Part shown: positions 49,119 to 58,197 of the stretch, in pieces
Numbering within the stretch: position 1 is the first letter of the stretch
Layout of the letters: every line of letters starts with the position of its first letter
DNA from: an uncultured Paracoccaceae bacterium
GTDB lineage: Bacteria > Pseudomonadota > Alphaproteobacteria > Rhodobacterales > Rhodobacteraceae
Length of the DNA: 64,000 nt
Direction: 5' to 3'
NCBI GenBank assembly: GCA_913062865.1
Contig: CAJXWO010000003.1
Coordinates: 1-64,000, forward strand
Notes under the pieces: generated by a model
Databases searched by the model: none
Told to the model about the DNA's origin: nothing
Seen by the model: only the letters and a program-made list of their open reading frames with translations
Program-made: the position numbers and the translations under genes

Positions 49119-50429
49119 TCAGCCCTTGGAGAAGTCGGGATAGGCTTCCATGCCCATTTCCGAGGTGTCGAGACCATTGATCTCGGCCTCTTCGCTGACG
49201 CGGATGCCCAGGACGGCCTTGAGGATGAACCACAGGACCAGCGACGCCACGAAGGTGAAGACACCGTAGGCGATGATGCCGGTGATCTGGGCGCCGATGG
49301 TGGCCGAGCCCGAGAAGGCCACGGCGATGGTGCCCCAGATGCCTGCGAACAGGTGCACCGGGATCGCACCGACCACGTCGTCGATCTTGAGCTTGTCGAG
49401 CAGCGGCACGGTCAGGACTACGATCACGCCACCAACGCCACCGATCAGGAGCGAACCGAAGAGCGACGGCGCCAGCGGTTCGGCGGTGATCGACACGAGA
49501 CCCGCCAGAGCGCCGTTGAGCACCATGGTCAGGTCGGGCTTCTTGTACAGCACCTGGGTCAGGATCAGGGCCACGACGGCACCGGATGCGGCGGCCATGT
49601 TGGTGTTGGCAAAGATCCGGCCCACATCGGTGATGTCACCCACGGTACCAGCCGCCAGCTGCGAGCCGCCGTTGAAGCCGAACCAACCCAGCCACAGAAT
49701 GAACGTGCCCAGTGTGGCAAGAGCGAGGTTCGAGCCCGGCATCGGGTTGACCTTGCCATCCTTGTACTTGCCCAGACGCGGGCCCAGCACCAGCGCACCG
49801 GCCAGAGCGGCCCAGCCACCCACGGAGTGTACCACGGTCGAGCCGGCAAAGTCCGAGAAGCCCAGCTGCGACAGCCAGCCGCCGCCCCACTGCCACGACC
49901 CGGAGATCGGATAGAAGATGCCGGTCAGCACGACAACGAAGATCAGGAACGGCCACAGCTTGATGCGTTCGGCCAGCGCGCCGGAGACGATCGAGGCGGT
50001 CGCCGCGACGAACATCAGCTGAAAGAAGAAGTCCGAGGCCACTGACGCGTAATCGAGCGATGCGTCCGCCGCGGCAAGACCCACGGGTTCGAGCGATGTC
50101 GGCACGAAGTTGAACGCGAAATAGCCGTTGAAGTCGCCCGGGTACATCAGGTTGAAGCCGACGAGCCAGTACATGATCGCCGCGATCGAGAAGAGCGCGA
50201 TGTTCTTCGTCAACTGCATGGTGACGTTCTTGGACCGCACGAGGCCGGCTTCAAGCATCGCAAAGCCCGCTGCCATCCAGAACACCAGGAAACCGCCCAC
50301 CAGGAACAGCAGGGTGGTCATGATATACGGGCCGATCTCGTCGAAGCCCGGCGCAGCATCCTGCGCGAACGCGGCGACAGGAAGCACGCCGAGTGCCGCT
50401 GCAGCCGTCAGTGTCTTGAGATAATTCAT
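49119..50429 (-). CDS. amtB: Ammonium transporter AmtB
   Basis: Trimeric ammonium channel regulated by GlnK. Starting at MNYLKTLTAAAALGVLPVAAFAQ (50429) gives 436 residues with a cleavable signal peptide (cleavage near AFA-QD) and 11 predicted transmembrane helices. Family signatures are FWMAAGFAMLEAGLVRSKN, the WGGGWLSQLGFSDFAGSTVVHSVGG region with the pore histidine, and VHLFAGIWGTIAVAF. It lies 28 bp after glnK on the same strand. Confidence 0.97.
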   Translation of the reverse strand: MNYLKTLTAAAALGVLPVAAFAQDAAPGFDEIGPYIMTTLLFLVGGFLVFWMAAGFAMLEAGLVRSKNVTMQLTKNIALFSIAAIMYWLVGFNLMYPGDFNGYFAFNFVPTSLEPVGLAAADASLDYASVASDFFFQLMFVAATASIVSGALAERIKLWPFLIFVVVLTGIFYPISGSWQWGGGWLSQLGFSDFAGSTVVHSVGGWAALAGALVLGPRLGKYKDGKVNPMPGSNLALATLGTFILWLGWFGFNGGSQLAAGTVGDITDVGRIFANTNMAAASGAVVALILTQVLYKKPDLTMVLNGALAGLVSITAEPLAPSLFGSLLIGGVGGVIVVLTVPLLDKLKIDDVVGAIPVHLFAGIWGTIAVAFSGSATIGAQITGIIAYGVFTFVASLVLWFILKAVLGIRVSEEAEINGLDTSEMGMEAYPDFSKG

Positions 50430-50457
50430 ATCCGTTTTTTCCCCTATGATCGCCGCT

Positions 50458-50796
50458 TTAAAGGGCATCGTCGTTGGTTTCGCCGGTACGCACGCGCACG
50501 GCCTGCGCCAGATCCAGAACGAAGATCTTGCCGTCGCCGATCTTGCCGGTCTGGGCGGTCTTGGTGATGGTTTCGATCACCTGGTCGGCCATGGCCGCGT
50601 TGCAGGCGATCTCGAGCTTGATCTTGGGCACGAAGTTCACGGCGTATTCCGCGCCGCGGTAGATCTCGGTATGGCCGGACTGGGAGCCGAAACCCTTGAT
50701 TTCGGTCACCATCATTCCGCGCACACCGATTTCCGTCAGGGCTTCGCGGACCTCTTCAAGCTTGAATGGCTTGATTGTCGCTATGATGAATTTCAC
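50458..50796 (-). CDS. glnK: Nitrogen regulatory protein PII (GlnK)
   Basis: Signals nitrogen and energy state, blocking AmtB and controlling NtrB/GlnD partners. The GTG at 50796 (M-KFIIATIKPFKLEEVREAL) gives exactly 112 residues, and AAAGGGGA lies upstream. The uridylylation site is Tyr51 in YRGAEYAVNFVPK, and the C-terminal KIGDGKIFVLDL motif is present. Pairing with amtB identifies it as the GlnK paralogue. A candidate sigma-54 promoter lies 45 bp upstream. Confidence 0.97.
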   Translation of the reverse strand: MKFIIATIKPFKLEEVREALTEIGVRGMMVTEIKGFGSQSGHTEIYRGAEYAVNFVPKIKLEIACNAAMADQVIETITKTAQTGKIGDGKIFVLDLAQAVRVRTGETNDDAL

Positions 50797-50840
50797 CTTG
50801 GTCCCCTTTCGCTTGGGAGGGCAGTTGCTGCGTTGCACAG

Positions 50841-50854
50841 GCAGAAAACTGACC
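50841..50854 (-). promoter_or_regulatory. Candidate sigma-54 promoter for glnK-amtB
   Basis: On the minus strand AGGTCAGTTTTCTGCC has GG-N10-GC spacing (-24/-12 elements). The predicted start is about 35 nt before the glnK GTG. Three copies of TTGTGCAA or its complement lie upstream (50911-50958) as possible NtrC sites. Confidence 0.45.
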
Positions 50855-50910
50855 TGAACCCCGGAAATGAACAGAATGTGGGCGGTTTCGAAGGCTTAAA
50901 CGGGGCTACA

Positions 50911-50958
50911 TTGCACAAAATTTGCACAAATAACCTTCTGTGCTGAAAACTTGTGCAA
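50911..50958. repeat. Three TTGCACAA/TTGTGCAA elements upstream of glnK
   Basis: TTGCACAA at 50911 and 50922 in direct orientation and TTGTGCAA at 50951 in inverse orientation. They share the TGCAC half-site of NtrC-type operators, and lie between glnK and the penicillin-binding protein gene. Confidence 0.5.
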
Positions 50959-51051
50959 ATCAAAAATGAACCAGATGTCGCACTGGCCTCTACTTTCGGA
51001 GCTTCAAAGGATATTGTCAGGCAAAAGAGCAGGTCCCGGGCAGGACATGAC

Positions 51052-53184
51052 ATGAGTGATTCACGGAAAAAATCCTCCAGGCTGGTGGCTGACCGTCGCT
51101 ATCCGTCAAAGCGCAAATCCACGGCCAAGCCGAAGCGCAAGGCGCGCGCGGCCCGCGCGCCGGCCCGGCGCGGCATCCTTTCGCGCCTCTTCGGTTGGAT
51201 CTTCCGCCTGATCTGGCGCCTGGTCAGCCGAAGCGCGCTCGTGGTCGTGCTGCTGGTGGGACTGGCGGTGGCCTATACCTACACCACGCTTCCCGGCGCG
51301 ATGGACCTTCTGGACGGGCGGGCGCGGGGGTCCGTCACGCTTCTGGACCGCGACGGCGAGGTGTTCGCCTGGCGCGGCGATCAGTTCGGCGGTGCGATCA
51401 CGGCCGATACCGTCAGCCCGCATCTGAAGAACGCGATCGTCGCTACCGAGGACAAACGCTTTTACTGGCACCCCGGCATAGACCCGCGTGGTATTGCCAG
51501 CGCCATCCGCATCAACCTGCGCGAAGGGCGCGGCCCGCTGTCGGGCCATGGCGGGTCGACCATCACGCAACAGACGGCCAAGCTTTTGTGCCTGGGCGAA
51601 CCTTATGATCCCGACCAATGGGACTCCGAGGCCGCTTACGAGGCCGACTGCCGCCGCACCACGCTGTGGCGCAAGGTCAAGGAGGCGATCTTTGCCATGG
51701 CGATGGAGGCCAAGTACTCCAAGGACGAGATCCTGACGATCTACATGAACCGCGCCTTTCTGGGAGCCGGCGCGCGCGGGTTCGAAGCGGCAAGCCAGCG
51801 CTATTTCGGCAAATCCGCCGCCGAGGTGTCCCCGGCCGAGGCCGCGATGCTGGCAGGTCTGCTGGTCGCGCCCACGCGCTATGCGCCCACCAATGACCTG
51901 GGGCGTTCGCAGAACCGCGCCGCGGTCATTGTCCGGCTGATGGAAGAGCAGGGTTACCTCGACGCGGCGGCAGCGCAAAGCGCGCTGGCCAATCCCGCCG
52001 AGCTTTCCGAGGCCGCAGAGCAGAAGGCCGGTGGCTATTTCGCAGACTGGGTGATGTCGTCAGGGCCCGATTTCTTCACACGCAACACGACCGAGGACGT
52101 GATCATTCGCACCACCCTCGATCGCCGCATCCAGCGCGCGGCCGAAGAGGCGCTGACCCATGTCTTCGAAACCAGGGTGAGAGAGGGATCGAAGGCACAG
52201 GCGGCCATTGTCGTGATGTCGGCGGATGGCGCGGTGCGCGGCATGGTCGGCGGACGCAAGACCAAGGTGTCGGGTGCGTTCAACCGCGCCACCCAGGCCT
52301 TGCGGCAGACCGGGTCGGCCTTCAAGCCATTCGTCTACGCCGCCGCCATGGAATTGGGCCACGAGCCGAACTCCACCGTTGTGGACGAGCCTTTGACGCT
52401 CGACGTGCCGGGTTCGGGGCCGTGGTCGCCCAAGAACTACACCAACAATCACTACGGCCGGGTCACCCTGACCGAAGCCTTGCAGAATTCGCTCAACATT
52501 CCCGCGGTCAAGGTGTCCGAGGCCGTGGGCCGCGAAAACGTGCGCAAGATCGCCAGCGATTTCGGCATCGAAAGCGATCTGGATGCCGGGCCCGCGCTTG
52601 CGCTGGGCACGTCGGAATCCACCTTGATCGAGATGACAGGCGCCTATGCAGGCATCCTGAACGGGGGGTCGTCCGTGACACCCTACGGTCTGGTAGAGCT
52701 GCGCATCCAGGGCGAGAACGCGCCGATGATGGAGGCCGATGGCGGGATCGGAGAGCGGGTGATCCGTGAAGAGGCCGCGCAAAAGCTGATTTACATGATG
52801 CACCAGGTCGTGGCCGAGGGCACGGGCAAGCGCGCCCAGATCCCGGGATGGGAGGTCGCGGGCAAGACCGGCACGACACAGGCCGCGCGGGATGCCTGGT
52901 TCCTGGGCTTCACAGCGGAGTATGTGGCCGGGGTCTGGATGGGCTATGATGACAACACCCCCCTGACCGGCGTGACGGGCAGCGGATTGCCGGCCGAGAT
53001 CTGGCGCGAAACCATGCAGCGGGTCCATGAGGGGCTCGCGCCACGCCCGCTGCCGATGCTGCGCCCACAACCGGCGCGGCACCAGCCCCGGACCGACGGC
53101 CCGGACCGACAGCCCGGCGCGGGAGACGCCGAGACCGTGTTGCAGCAGGTTTTGCGCGACCTCTTGGGCGGCGGCAACCGCTAG
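51052..53184 (+). CDS. Class A penicillin-binding protein (bifunctional transglycosylase/transpeptidase, PBP1A-like)
   Basis: Builds and cross-links peptidoglycan in the periplasm. The start MSDSRKKSSRLVADRR (51052) gives 710 residues. A very basic cytoplasmic segment (residues 17-41) precedes one membrane helix (RSALVVVLLVGLAVAYTY). The glycosyltransferase domain has ATEDKRFYWHPGIDPRG with catalytic Glu133 and GGSTITQQTAKLL. The transpeptidase has TGSAFKPF (Ser422), NSLNIPA and KTGTT (Lys605). It lacks the long C-terminal domain of E. coli PBP1A. The track's start lies 33 codons earlier within the glnK promoter region. Confidence 0.94.
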   Translation: MSDSRKKSSRLVADRRYPSKRKSTAKPKRKARAARAPARRGILSRLFGWIFRLIWRLVSRSALVVVLLVGLAVAYTYTTLPGAMDLLDGRARGSVTLLDRDGEVFAWRGDQFGGAITADTVSPHLKNAIVATEDKRFYWHPGIDPRGIASAIRINLREGRGPLSGHGGSTITQQTAKLLCLGEPYDPDQWDSEAAYEADCRRTTLWRKVKEAIFAMAMEAKYSKDEILTIYMNRAFLGAGARGFEAASQRYFGKSAAEVSPAEAAMLAGLLVAPTRYAPTNDLGRSQNRAAVIVRLMEEQGYLDAAAAQSALANPAELSEAAEQKAGGYFADWVMSSGPDFFTRNTTEDVIIRTTLDRRIQRAAEEALTHVFETRVREGSKAQAAIVVMSADGAVRGMVGGRKTKVSGAFNRATQALRQTGSAFKPFVYAAAMELGHEPNSTVVDEPLTLDVPGSGPWSPKNYTNNHYGRVTLTEALQNSLNIPAVKVSEAVGRENVRKIASDFGIESDLDAGPALALGTSESTLIEMTGAYAGILNGGSSVTPYGLVELRIQGENAPMMEADGGIGERVIREEAAQKLIYMMHQVVAEGTGKRAQIPGWEVAGKTGTTQAARDAWFLGFTAEYVAGVWMGYDDNTPLTGVTGSGLPAEIWRETMQRVHEGLAPRPLPMLRPQPARHQPRTDGPDRQPGAGDAETVLQQVLRDLLGGGNR

Positions 53185-53226
53185 GCGGATCCCGTCCTGG
53201 TCTTGCACCGGGACCTCCTGTCACGG

Positions 53227-53835
53227 TCAGCTTGCGCTGCGCAGATCCTGGATCATCGCGTCAATATTGCCGCCGCGGCGGTCGATCATCGCGCCGATCT
53301 CGGTTCGTTCGGTCAGAAGCAGGTTCACCCCTTCGATGAACATGTTGAAGAACAGCTCGGTCCCTGTGCGGTCTGACACATGGAAGGTGACGGTGAACGG
53401 ATCCTCTCCACGCAGGTAGGCAGTGGTCTCGACCTCGTACCAGTTCTTGACCGCCTTCACACCCTCGACCTCGAGCCGGCCCCCGATGAACTCGCGGAAG
53501 CGCTTGCCGTACTTGCGCGCGATATAGGACTGAAACGCATCCGAAAACGCGCGCTTCTGGGCGGTCGACGCGCGGCGCCCATCGACACCCATCGCGTAGG
53601 CCGAGATATAGGACGTGTCCGAATAGCGCGCGAAGATGCGTTCGAAATCGCCATACATCGCTTGCTCGGACTTGCCCGAGGCGATCACCCTGTTGATTTC
53701 GGCCACCAGGCTGTTCACCAGCCGGGTCGCGCCGGTTTCGGTCAGCGCAACGGCGGCGCCGGGGGCCACAGCCAGACTGGCGCCCACGGCGGCAAAGCCG
53801 GTCAGAAAGGTGCGGCGGGTGCGGTCAACGACCAT
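53227..53835 (-). CDS. mlaC: Phospholipid-binding ABC transporter protein MlaC (Ttg2D-like)
   Basis: Periplasmic shuttle of the Mla system moving phospholipid between membranes. The 202 residues begin MVVDRTRRTFLTGFAAVGASLAVAPGAAVA, a signal peptide with a twin-arginine-like RRTFL, unusual for MlaC, so Tat export is possible. The MlaC fold is seen in RYSDTSYISAYAMGVDGRRAS, RKYGKRFREFIGGRLEVEGVK and the C-terminal IEGVNLLLTERTEIGAMIDRRGGNIDAMIQDL. It begins 1 bp after mlaA ends. Confidence 0.92.
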   Translation of the reverse strand: MVVDRTRRTFLTGFAAVGASLAVAPGAAVALTETGATRLVNSLVAEINRVIASGKSEQAMYGDFERIFARYSDTSYISAYAMGVDGRRASTAQKRAFSDAFQSYIARKYGKRFREFIGGRLEVEGVKAVKNWYEVETTAYLRGEDPFTVTFHVSDRTGTELFFNMFIEGVNLLLTERTEIGAMIDRRGGNIDAMIQDLRSAS

Positions 53836-53836
53836 G

Positions 53837-54598
53837 TCAGAACCCCTCGGTATCGAGTGCAAACGGATCGATCTCTTCTTCTGCCGGCGCGGCCATGCCC
53901 AGCTCGAAGCGACGGTTCTGCAGATACAGAAGCCGCGCCTGCGCATAGCTGTCCGCGCTGTCGTACAGGATGGAGTCCACCGTCTCGGAGAAGCGTCCGC
54001 GCGCGCCCACGCCATCGACGATCCGCACCCCCGTCGCGATGTTGCGATCGACCCGCGGCAGGATCGCGCGGGTCGGATCAAGCACGAAATCCACCACCAT
54101 CCCTGTGGTGTCGCGTTGAGTCGACGGCCCAACAAAGGGCAGCTCCTGGTAGTGGCCTTCGCCCACGCCCCAGACATGCAGTGTTTCGCCGAAATCCGTG
54201 TCATCCTTGGGCAGGCCCAGCTCTGACGACGGGTCGAACATGCCCGCGAACCCTGCGGTGGAGTTAATGAGGAACCGCAGTGTATTGCTGCTGGCCATAC
54301 GCAGATCGCCCTGCAACAGATTGTTCACGACTTGGCCAGGCAACGACAGGTTGTCGGACACGTTCGACACAACGATCTCCACGTCATCCGGCATCGTGTC
54401 GGAATACGCCACCGCCACCGGTCGCAGGATCTGGCGGTCCCGGTTTTTGTTGAAGGCGTGGATCTTGCGGTTCTGGGCTTCGTAGGGATCGTTGATCGCC
54501 TGCGAAACGTCGGGCCCCGGCGCACCGCACCCTGCAAGACCGACGGCCACCACCAAGGCTGCGATTGGGCGGGCAGGGCGAAGAAAACTGCGAAACAT
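53837..54598 (-). CDS. mlaA: Outer-membrane lipoprotein MlaA (VacJ)
   Basis: Extracts mislocated phospholipid from the outer membrane outer leaflet for transfer to MlaC. Starting at MFRSFLRPARPIAALVVAVGLAGCGAPG (54598, AGGA about 7 nt upstream; ATG 54604 is the alternative) gives 253 residues with the lipobox LAGC. The VacJ motifs NDPYEAQNRKIHAFNKN, LQGDLRMASSNTLRFLINSTAG and DFGETLHVWGVGEG are all present. It precedes mlaC; the ABC components (mlaFED) are not in this window. Confidence 0.95.
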   Translation of the reverse strand: MFRSFLRPARPIAALVVAVGLAGCGAPGPDVSQAINDPYEAQNRKIHAFNKNRDRQILRPVAVAYSDTMPDDVEIVVSNVSDNLSLPGQVVNNLLQGDLRMASSNTLRFLINSTAGFAGMFDPSSELGLPKDDTDFGETLHVWGVGEGHYQELPFVGPSTQRDTTGMVVDFVLDPTRAILPRVDRNIATGVRIVDGVGARGRFSETVDSILYDSADSYAQARLLYLQNRRFELGMAAPAEEEIDPFALDTEGF

Positions 54599-54841
54599 GG
54601 GCATGTCCTGTACATCGGCTTGACACGCTAGGTAATCCAATCGCGCGCCAAACCCAGCAGCCCGGAACAGAGATTGCCGGGATGTGACCATTTTGGAACA
54701 AACAGGCGCAGGGGCCAGCGTCTTGTGCCTTTGCCGGCAAAAGAGGGCGAAAGCCTGCCGAACACCGGCTGGGATTGTCGCTTTTCAAAGCAGGGTTGCC
54801 CGCGTAGCGTGCCCCGCGACACAGTCCCGGAGGTTTGTCCC

Positions 54842-55303
54842 ATGAGCACTATCGAAACCCGTCTTGCCGAACTGGGGGTGACCCTGCCCGACGCGCCGGC
54901 GCCCGCCGCCAACTATGTGCCCTTCGTGCAAGTGGGCGATCTGGTCCATATCTCGGGCCAGATCTCGAACGAGGACGGCACGCTCATCACTGGCAAGCTG
55001 GGCGACACGATGACGACCGAGGAGGGCGCGGCAGCGGCCAAGACCTGTGCGATCGCGCTTCTGGCCCAGGTCAAGGCAGCCTGCGGCGGCGATCTGGATC
55101 GTCTGGTGCGGGTGGTCAAGCTGGTGGGCTTCGTCAACTCTACCGTCGATTTCACCGAACAGCCCAAGGTCGTGAATGGCGCATCCGACTTTATGGTCGA
55201 GGCGCTGGGCGACAAGGGCCGCCATGCGCGCTCTGCCGTCTCCGCCGCAAGCCTGCCACTGGGCGTAGCGGTCGAGATCGAAGGCATCTTCCAGATCGCA
55301 TGA
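54842..55303 (+). CDS. RidA family protein (YjgF/YER057c/UK114)
   Basis: Members hydrolyse reactive 2-aminoacrylate-type enamines to protect PLP enzymes. The ATG at 54842 (MSTIETRLAELGVTLPDAPAP) gives 153 residues, placing it with the longer RidA-like subgroup. Typical features are HISGQISNEDGTLITGKLG, RLVRVVKLVGFVNST and the end GRHARSAVSAASLPLGVAVEIEGIF with the conserved arginine. Its stop overlaps the start of the next gene (ATGA). Confidence 0.9.
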   Translation: MSTIETRLAELGVTLPDAPAPAANYVPFVQVGDLVHISGQISNEDGTLITGKLGDTMTTEEGAAAAKTCAIALLAQVKAACGGDLDRLVRVVKLVGFVNSTVDFTEQPKVVNGASDFMVEALGDKGRHARSAVSAASLPLGVAVEIEGIFQIA

Positions 55304-56067
55304 TCCCGCTGCCGCGTGATTTCCTGACCCGGCCCATCGCCCATCGTGCATTGCATGATCGCGCGTCGGGCCGGCCCGAGAACAGCCGCGCCGCGGTGCG
55401 GGCTGCGGTCACGGCGGGCTATGGCATCGAGATCGACCTGCAGCTGTCCGCGGACGGGCGGGCGATGGTTTTTCACGACTACGATCTGGGGCGGCTGACA
55501 GTCGCACGCGGACCCGTGCGCCAGCGCAGCGCGGCCGAGTTGGGCGCGATCCGGCTCACCGATGCCAATGACGGCATTCCAACCCTCGAAGAAGTGCTGG
55601 AGATCGTCGGTGGCCGCGTGCCCCTGCTGGTCGAGATCAAGGACCAGGATGGTGCACTGGGTCCCGATGTGGGCCCGCTGGAAAAGGCCACCGCGCATGC
55701 GCTGACGGGCTACACCGGTCCCGTTGCGCTCATGTCCTTCAACCCGTATGCGGTGGCCGCCATGGCCGAGCTTTTGCCCGACATGCCGCGCGGCCTGACC
55801 ACCTGCGATTTCAACGCCACCGACTGGTCGCTCGTGCCCGAAGCCACGCGCGCCCGGCTGCGGGGTATTCCCGATGCCGGGCGTGTTGGCGCCAGCTTTA
55901 TCAGCCACCATTGGGCGGACCTCTCCGCAGATCCGGTGGCAGCGATGCAGGACAAGGGTCTTGCCGTGCTTTGCTGGACCATCCGCACGCCCGAGGAAGA
56001 GGCCACCGCACGCCGGATCGCGCAGAATGTGACCTTCGAAGGCTACCTGCCCTCGCTTCCCGCTTGA
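55300..56067 (+). CDS. Glycerophosphodiester phosphodiesterase family protein
   Basis: Hydrolyses glycerophosphodiesters from phospholipid turnover. The ATG at 55300, overlapping the ridA stop, gives 255 residues; the longer track ORF is an out-of-frame extension. The TIM-barrel catalytic residues are seen in PIAHRALHDRASGRPENS (His and Glu), GIEIDLQLSADGRAMVFHDYDLGRLT and LLVEIKDQ. No signal peptide, so it is probably cytoplasmic. It is followed by the FemAB-like gene 23 bp later. Confidence 0.93.
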   Translation: MIPLPRDFLTRPIAHRALHDRASGRPENSRAAVRAAVTAGYGIEIDLQLSADGRAMVFHDYDLGRLTVARGPVRQRSAAELGAIRLTDANDGIPTLEEVLEIVGGRVPLLVEIKDQDGALGPDVGPLEKATAHALTGYTGPVALMSFNPYAVAAMAELLPDMPRGLTTCDFNATDWSLVPEATRARLRGIPDAGRVGASFISHHWADLSADPVAAMQDKGLAVLCWTIRTPEEEATARRIAQNVTFEGYLPSLPA

Positions 56068-56090
56068 AGCGCGCCGCACCGGGGCCAGAT

Positions 56091-57296
56091 ATGGCGCAGG
56101 AGGCCCAAGTGCGCGACGCCATCATCGAAATTCAGGTGCTCGACAGCCTGTCGCAGATCGACGCGACGGACTGGGATGCCTGCGCCTGCCCAGAGACGGC
56201 CGATGGCGGCCCGCCCATGGACCCGTTCACCACGCACCGCTTTCTCAAGGCACTGGAAGACAGCGGATCGGTCGGCCCCGGTACAGGATGGGAGCCGCAT
56301 TACCTGGTCGCACGCAAGGATGGCGGAGTGATCGGGGTCGCGCCGCTTTATGCAAAGAGCCACAGCCAGGGCGAATACATCTTCGATCACAACTGGGCCC
56401 ATGCCTACGAACGTGCGGGCGGGCGCTATTACCCCAAGCTGCAGATCGCCGTGCCCTTCACCCCCGCCACCGGCCGCCGGTTCCTGACCCGCCCGGGCCA
56501 CGAGGCCGAGGGGCGCGCGGCGCTCACGCGCGGTGCGCTGCAACTGGCGGCCGAGAACAACGTGTCGTCGGTGCATATAACCTTTTGCACGGAGGACGAG
56601 GCCGAGGCAGGGCAGCGGCAAGGGATGCTTTATCGAAAGACCCAGCAATTCCACTGGGTGAATGACGGATACGCCAGCATTGACGATTTTCTGGCCACCC
56701 TGTCGTCGCGCAAGCGCAAGAACATCCGCAAGGAACGGGAAAAGGCCAATGCCTTTGGCGGCACCATTCGCACCCTGACCGGTGACGAGATCCAGCCGCG
56801 CCACTGGGACGCGTTCTGGGTCTTCTACCAGGACACCGGCGCCCGGAAATGGGGCACACCCTACCTGACGCGGGCGTTCTTCGACATCGCCCACGAGGTG
56901 CTGCGCGATGACGTGGCGTTGGTCCTGGCCGAGCGTGACGGGCACGAGGTGGCGGGCGCACTAAATTTCATCGGGCGTGACGTGCTCTTTGGCCGGTATT
57001 GGGGCTGTGTCGAGGATCACCCCTGTCTGCATTTCGAGGCGTGTTATTATCGCGCCATCGACTTTGCCATCGCGCGCGGACAGAAACGGGTCGAGGCGGG
57101 CGCGCAGGGCGCACACAAGCTGGCCCGCGGCTACCTACCGGCGCCGACCCATTCCCTGCACTGGGTGGCCGATCCGGGGTTCTCCGACGCGATCGCCCGC
57201 TACCTGGAAGAGGAAACCGCCGCCATAGACGAGGAAATCGAGGTTCTGACCGACTATGGTCCGTTCCGAAAAGCACATGTGGAGGAACAGGAATGA
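56091..57296 (+). CDS. FemAB/GNAT-like protein (DUF482 family)
   Basis: Starting at the ATG at 56091 ([20 protein letters not shown]) gives 401 residues. The tandem GNAT-like fold of this family shows [51 protein letters not shown] and [25 protein letters not shown] near the end. Its relatives are called peptidogalycan or GNAT proteins, but the acceptor is not known. It overlaps the next gene by 4 bp. The family identification is firm; the function is not. Confidence 0.88.
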   Translation: MAQEAQVRDAIIEIQVLDSLSQIDATDWDACACPETADGGPPMDPFTTHRFLKALEDSGSVGPGTGWEPHYLVARKDGGVIGVAPLYAKSHSQGEYIFDHNWAHAYERAGGRYYPKLQIAVPFTPATGRRFLTRPGHEAEGRAALTRGALQLAAENNVSSVHITFCTEDEAEAGQRQGMLYRKTQQFHWVNDGYASIDDFLATLSSRKRKNIRKEREKANAFGGTIRTLTGDEIQPRHWDAFWVFYQDTGARKWGTPYLTRAFFDIAHEVLRDDVALVLAERDGHEVAGALNFIGRDVLFGRYWGCVEDHPCLHFEACYYRAIDFAIARGQKRVEAGAQGAHKLARGYLPAPTHSLHWVADPGFSDAIARYLEEETAAIDEEIEVLTDYGPFRKAHVEEQE

Positions 57297-57583
57297 CCGA
57301 ACTGCTGAGCGATACCGCCCGCAAGACCGTGCTGGAGCCGCTGTTTCAAAGCGGCTGGGCCATGGCCGAAGGGCGCGATGCCATCGAGAAGACCTTTGAA
57401 TTCGAGGATTTCACCGAGGCCTTCGCCTGGATGACCCGCGCCGCAATGTATGCGGAGAAATGGAACCACCACCCCGAATGGTTCAACGTCTACAAGACGG
57501 TCAAGGTCACGCTCACCACCCATGATGTGGGCGGCGTGTCGTCACTTGATGCCAAGCTGGCCCGAAAGATGGATCACCTTTAA
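57293..57583 (+). CDS. Pterin-4a-carbinolamine dehydratase
   Basis: 96-residue protein that dehydrates 4a-hydroxytetrahydrobiopterin. The start [17 protein letters not shown] overlaps the upstream stop in ATGA. Catalytic residues lie in [31 protein letters not shown], where HH-PEW is the family signature. The track's longer ORF includes out-of-frame FemAB-like sequence. No phenylalanine hydroxylase is near, so a general pterin or moonlighting role is possible. Confidence 0.95.
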   Translation: MTELLSDTARKTVLEPLFQSGWAMAEGRDAIEKTFEFEDFTEAFAWMTRAAMYAEKWNHHPEWFNVYKTVKVTLTTHDVGGVSSLDAKLARKMDHL

Positions 57584-57627
57584 GCCAGAGGCTGTGCGGC
57601 GGGGCCATGAAGCCCCGCCCAAGGCCG

Positions 57628-58116
57628 TCAGATCGCGGCCAGCATCGCCTCGCCGCCGGTCGCCTCGCAGGTGCCGGGGCTTTCTTCGATATGCAGCACC
57701 TTCACGACGCCGTCCTCGGCATAAAGGGCAAAGCGCTTGGACCGTTCGATCAGCCCGACGGGCGGCGCGGAAAAGGCCATGCCGATCGCATTGGTGAACG
57801 CGCTTTCGGGATCGCCCAGCATGGTGATCCCGGCCTCGCCCGCGCCGGTGGTGTCCGACCAGGCCTGCATCACGAAGGGGTCGTTGACCGAGATGCAGAT
57901 GATCTCGTCGACGCCCTTGGCGTCGAACTCGGCCTTGGTGCGCATGAAGCTGGGCACATGGGCCGTGGTACAGGTGCCGGTAAAGGCACCCGGCACGCCG
58001 AAGATGATCACCTTGCGGCCCTTGATCTTGTCGTTCAGCTGGACCGCTGCGGGCCCGTCGCCCCCCATGGTCATTAAAGTGGCACCGGGCAGTGTGTCCC
58101 CTGTCTGGATCGGCAT
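57628..58116 (-). CDS. Peroxiredoxin (Prx5/hybrid type)
   Basis: Thiol peroxidase reducing hydrogen and alkyl peroxides. Starting at MPIQTGDTLPGATLMTMG (58116) gives 162 residues. The peroxidatic cysteine lies in VPGAFTGTCTTAHVPSFM, and a candidate resolving cysteine in ESPGTCEATGGEAMLAAI near the end. This pattern is that of the 1-Cys/atypical 2-Cys Prx5 group. It diverges from the FAD reductase across 81 bp, which may include shared redox-responsive control. Confidence 0.95.
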   Translation of the reverse strand: MPIQTGDTLPGATLMTMGGDGPAAVQLNDKIKGRKVIIFGVPGAFTGTCTTAHVPSFMRTKAEFDAKGVDEIICISVNDPFVMQAWSDTTGAGEAGITMLGDPESAFTNAIGMAFSAPPVGLIERSKRFALYAEDGVVKVLHIEESPGTCEATGGEAMLAAI

Positions 58117-58197
58117 CGCGGCCTCCCTCCAATTGCGTTTCCGTGTGACCGGGATATAGGGTTGCGCCGGACAACACCAACAGCGCTGGAGAGTTTC

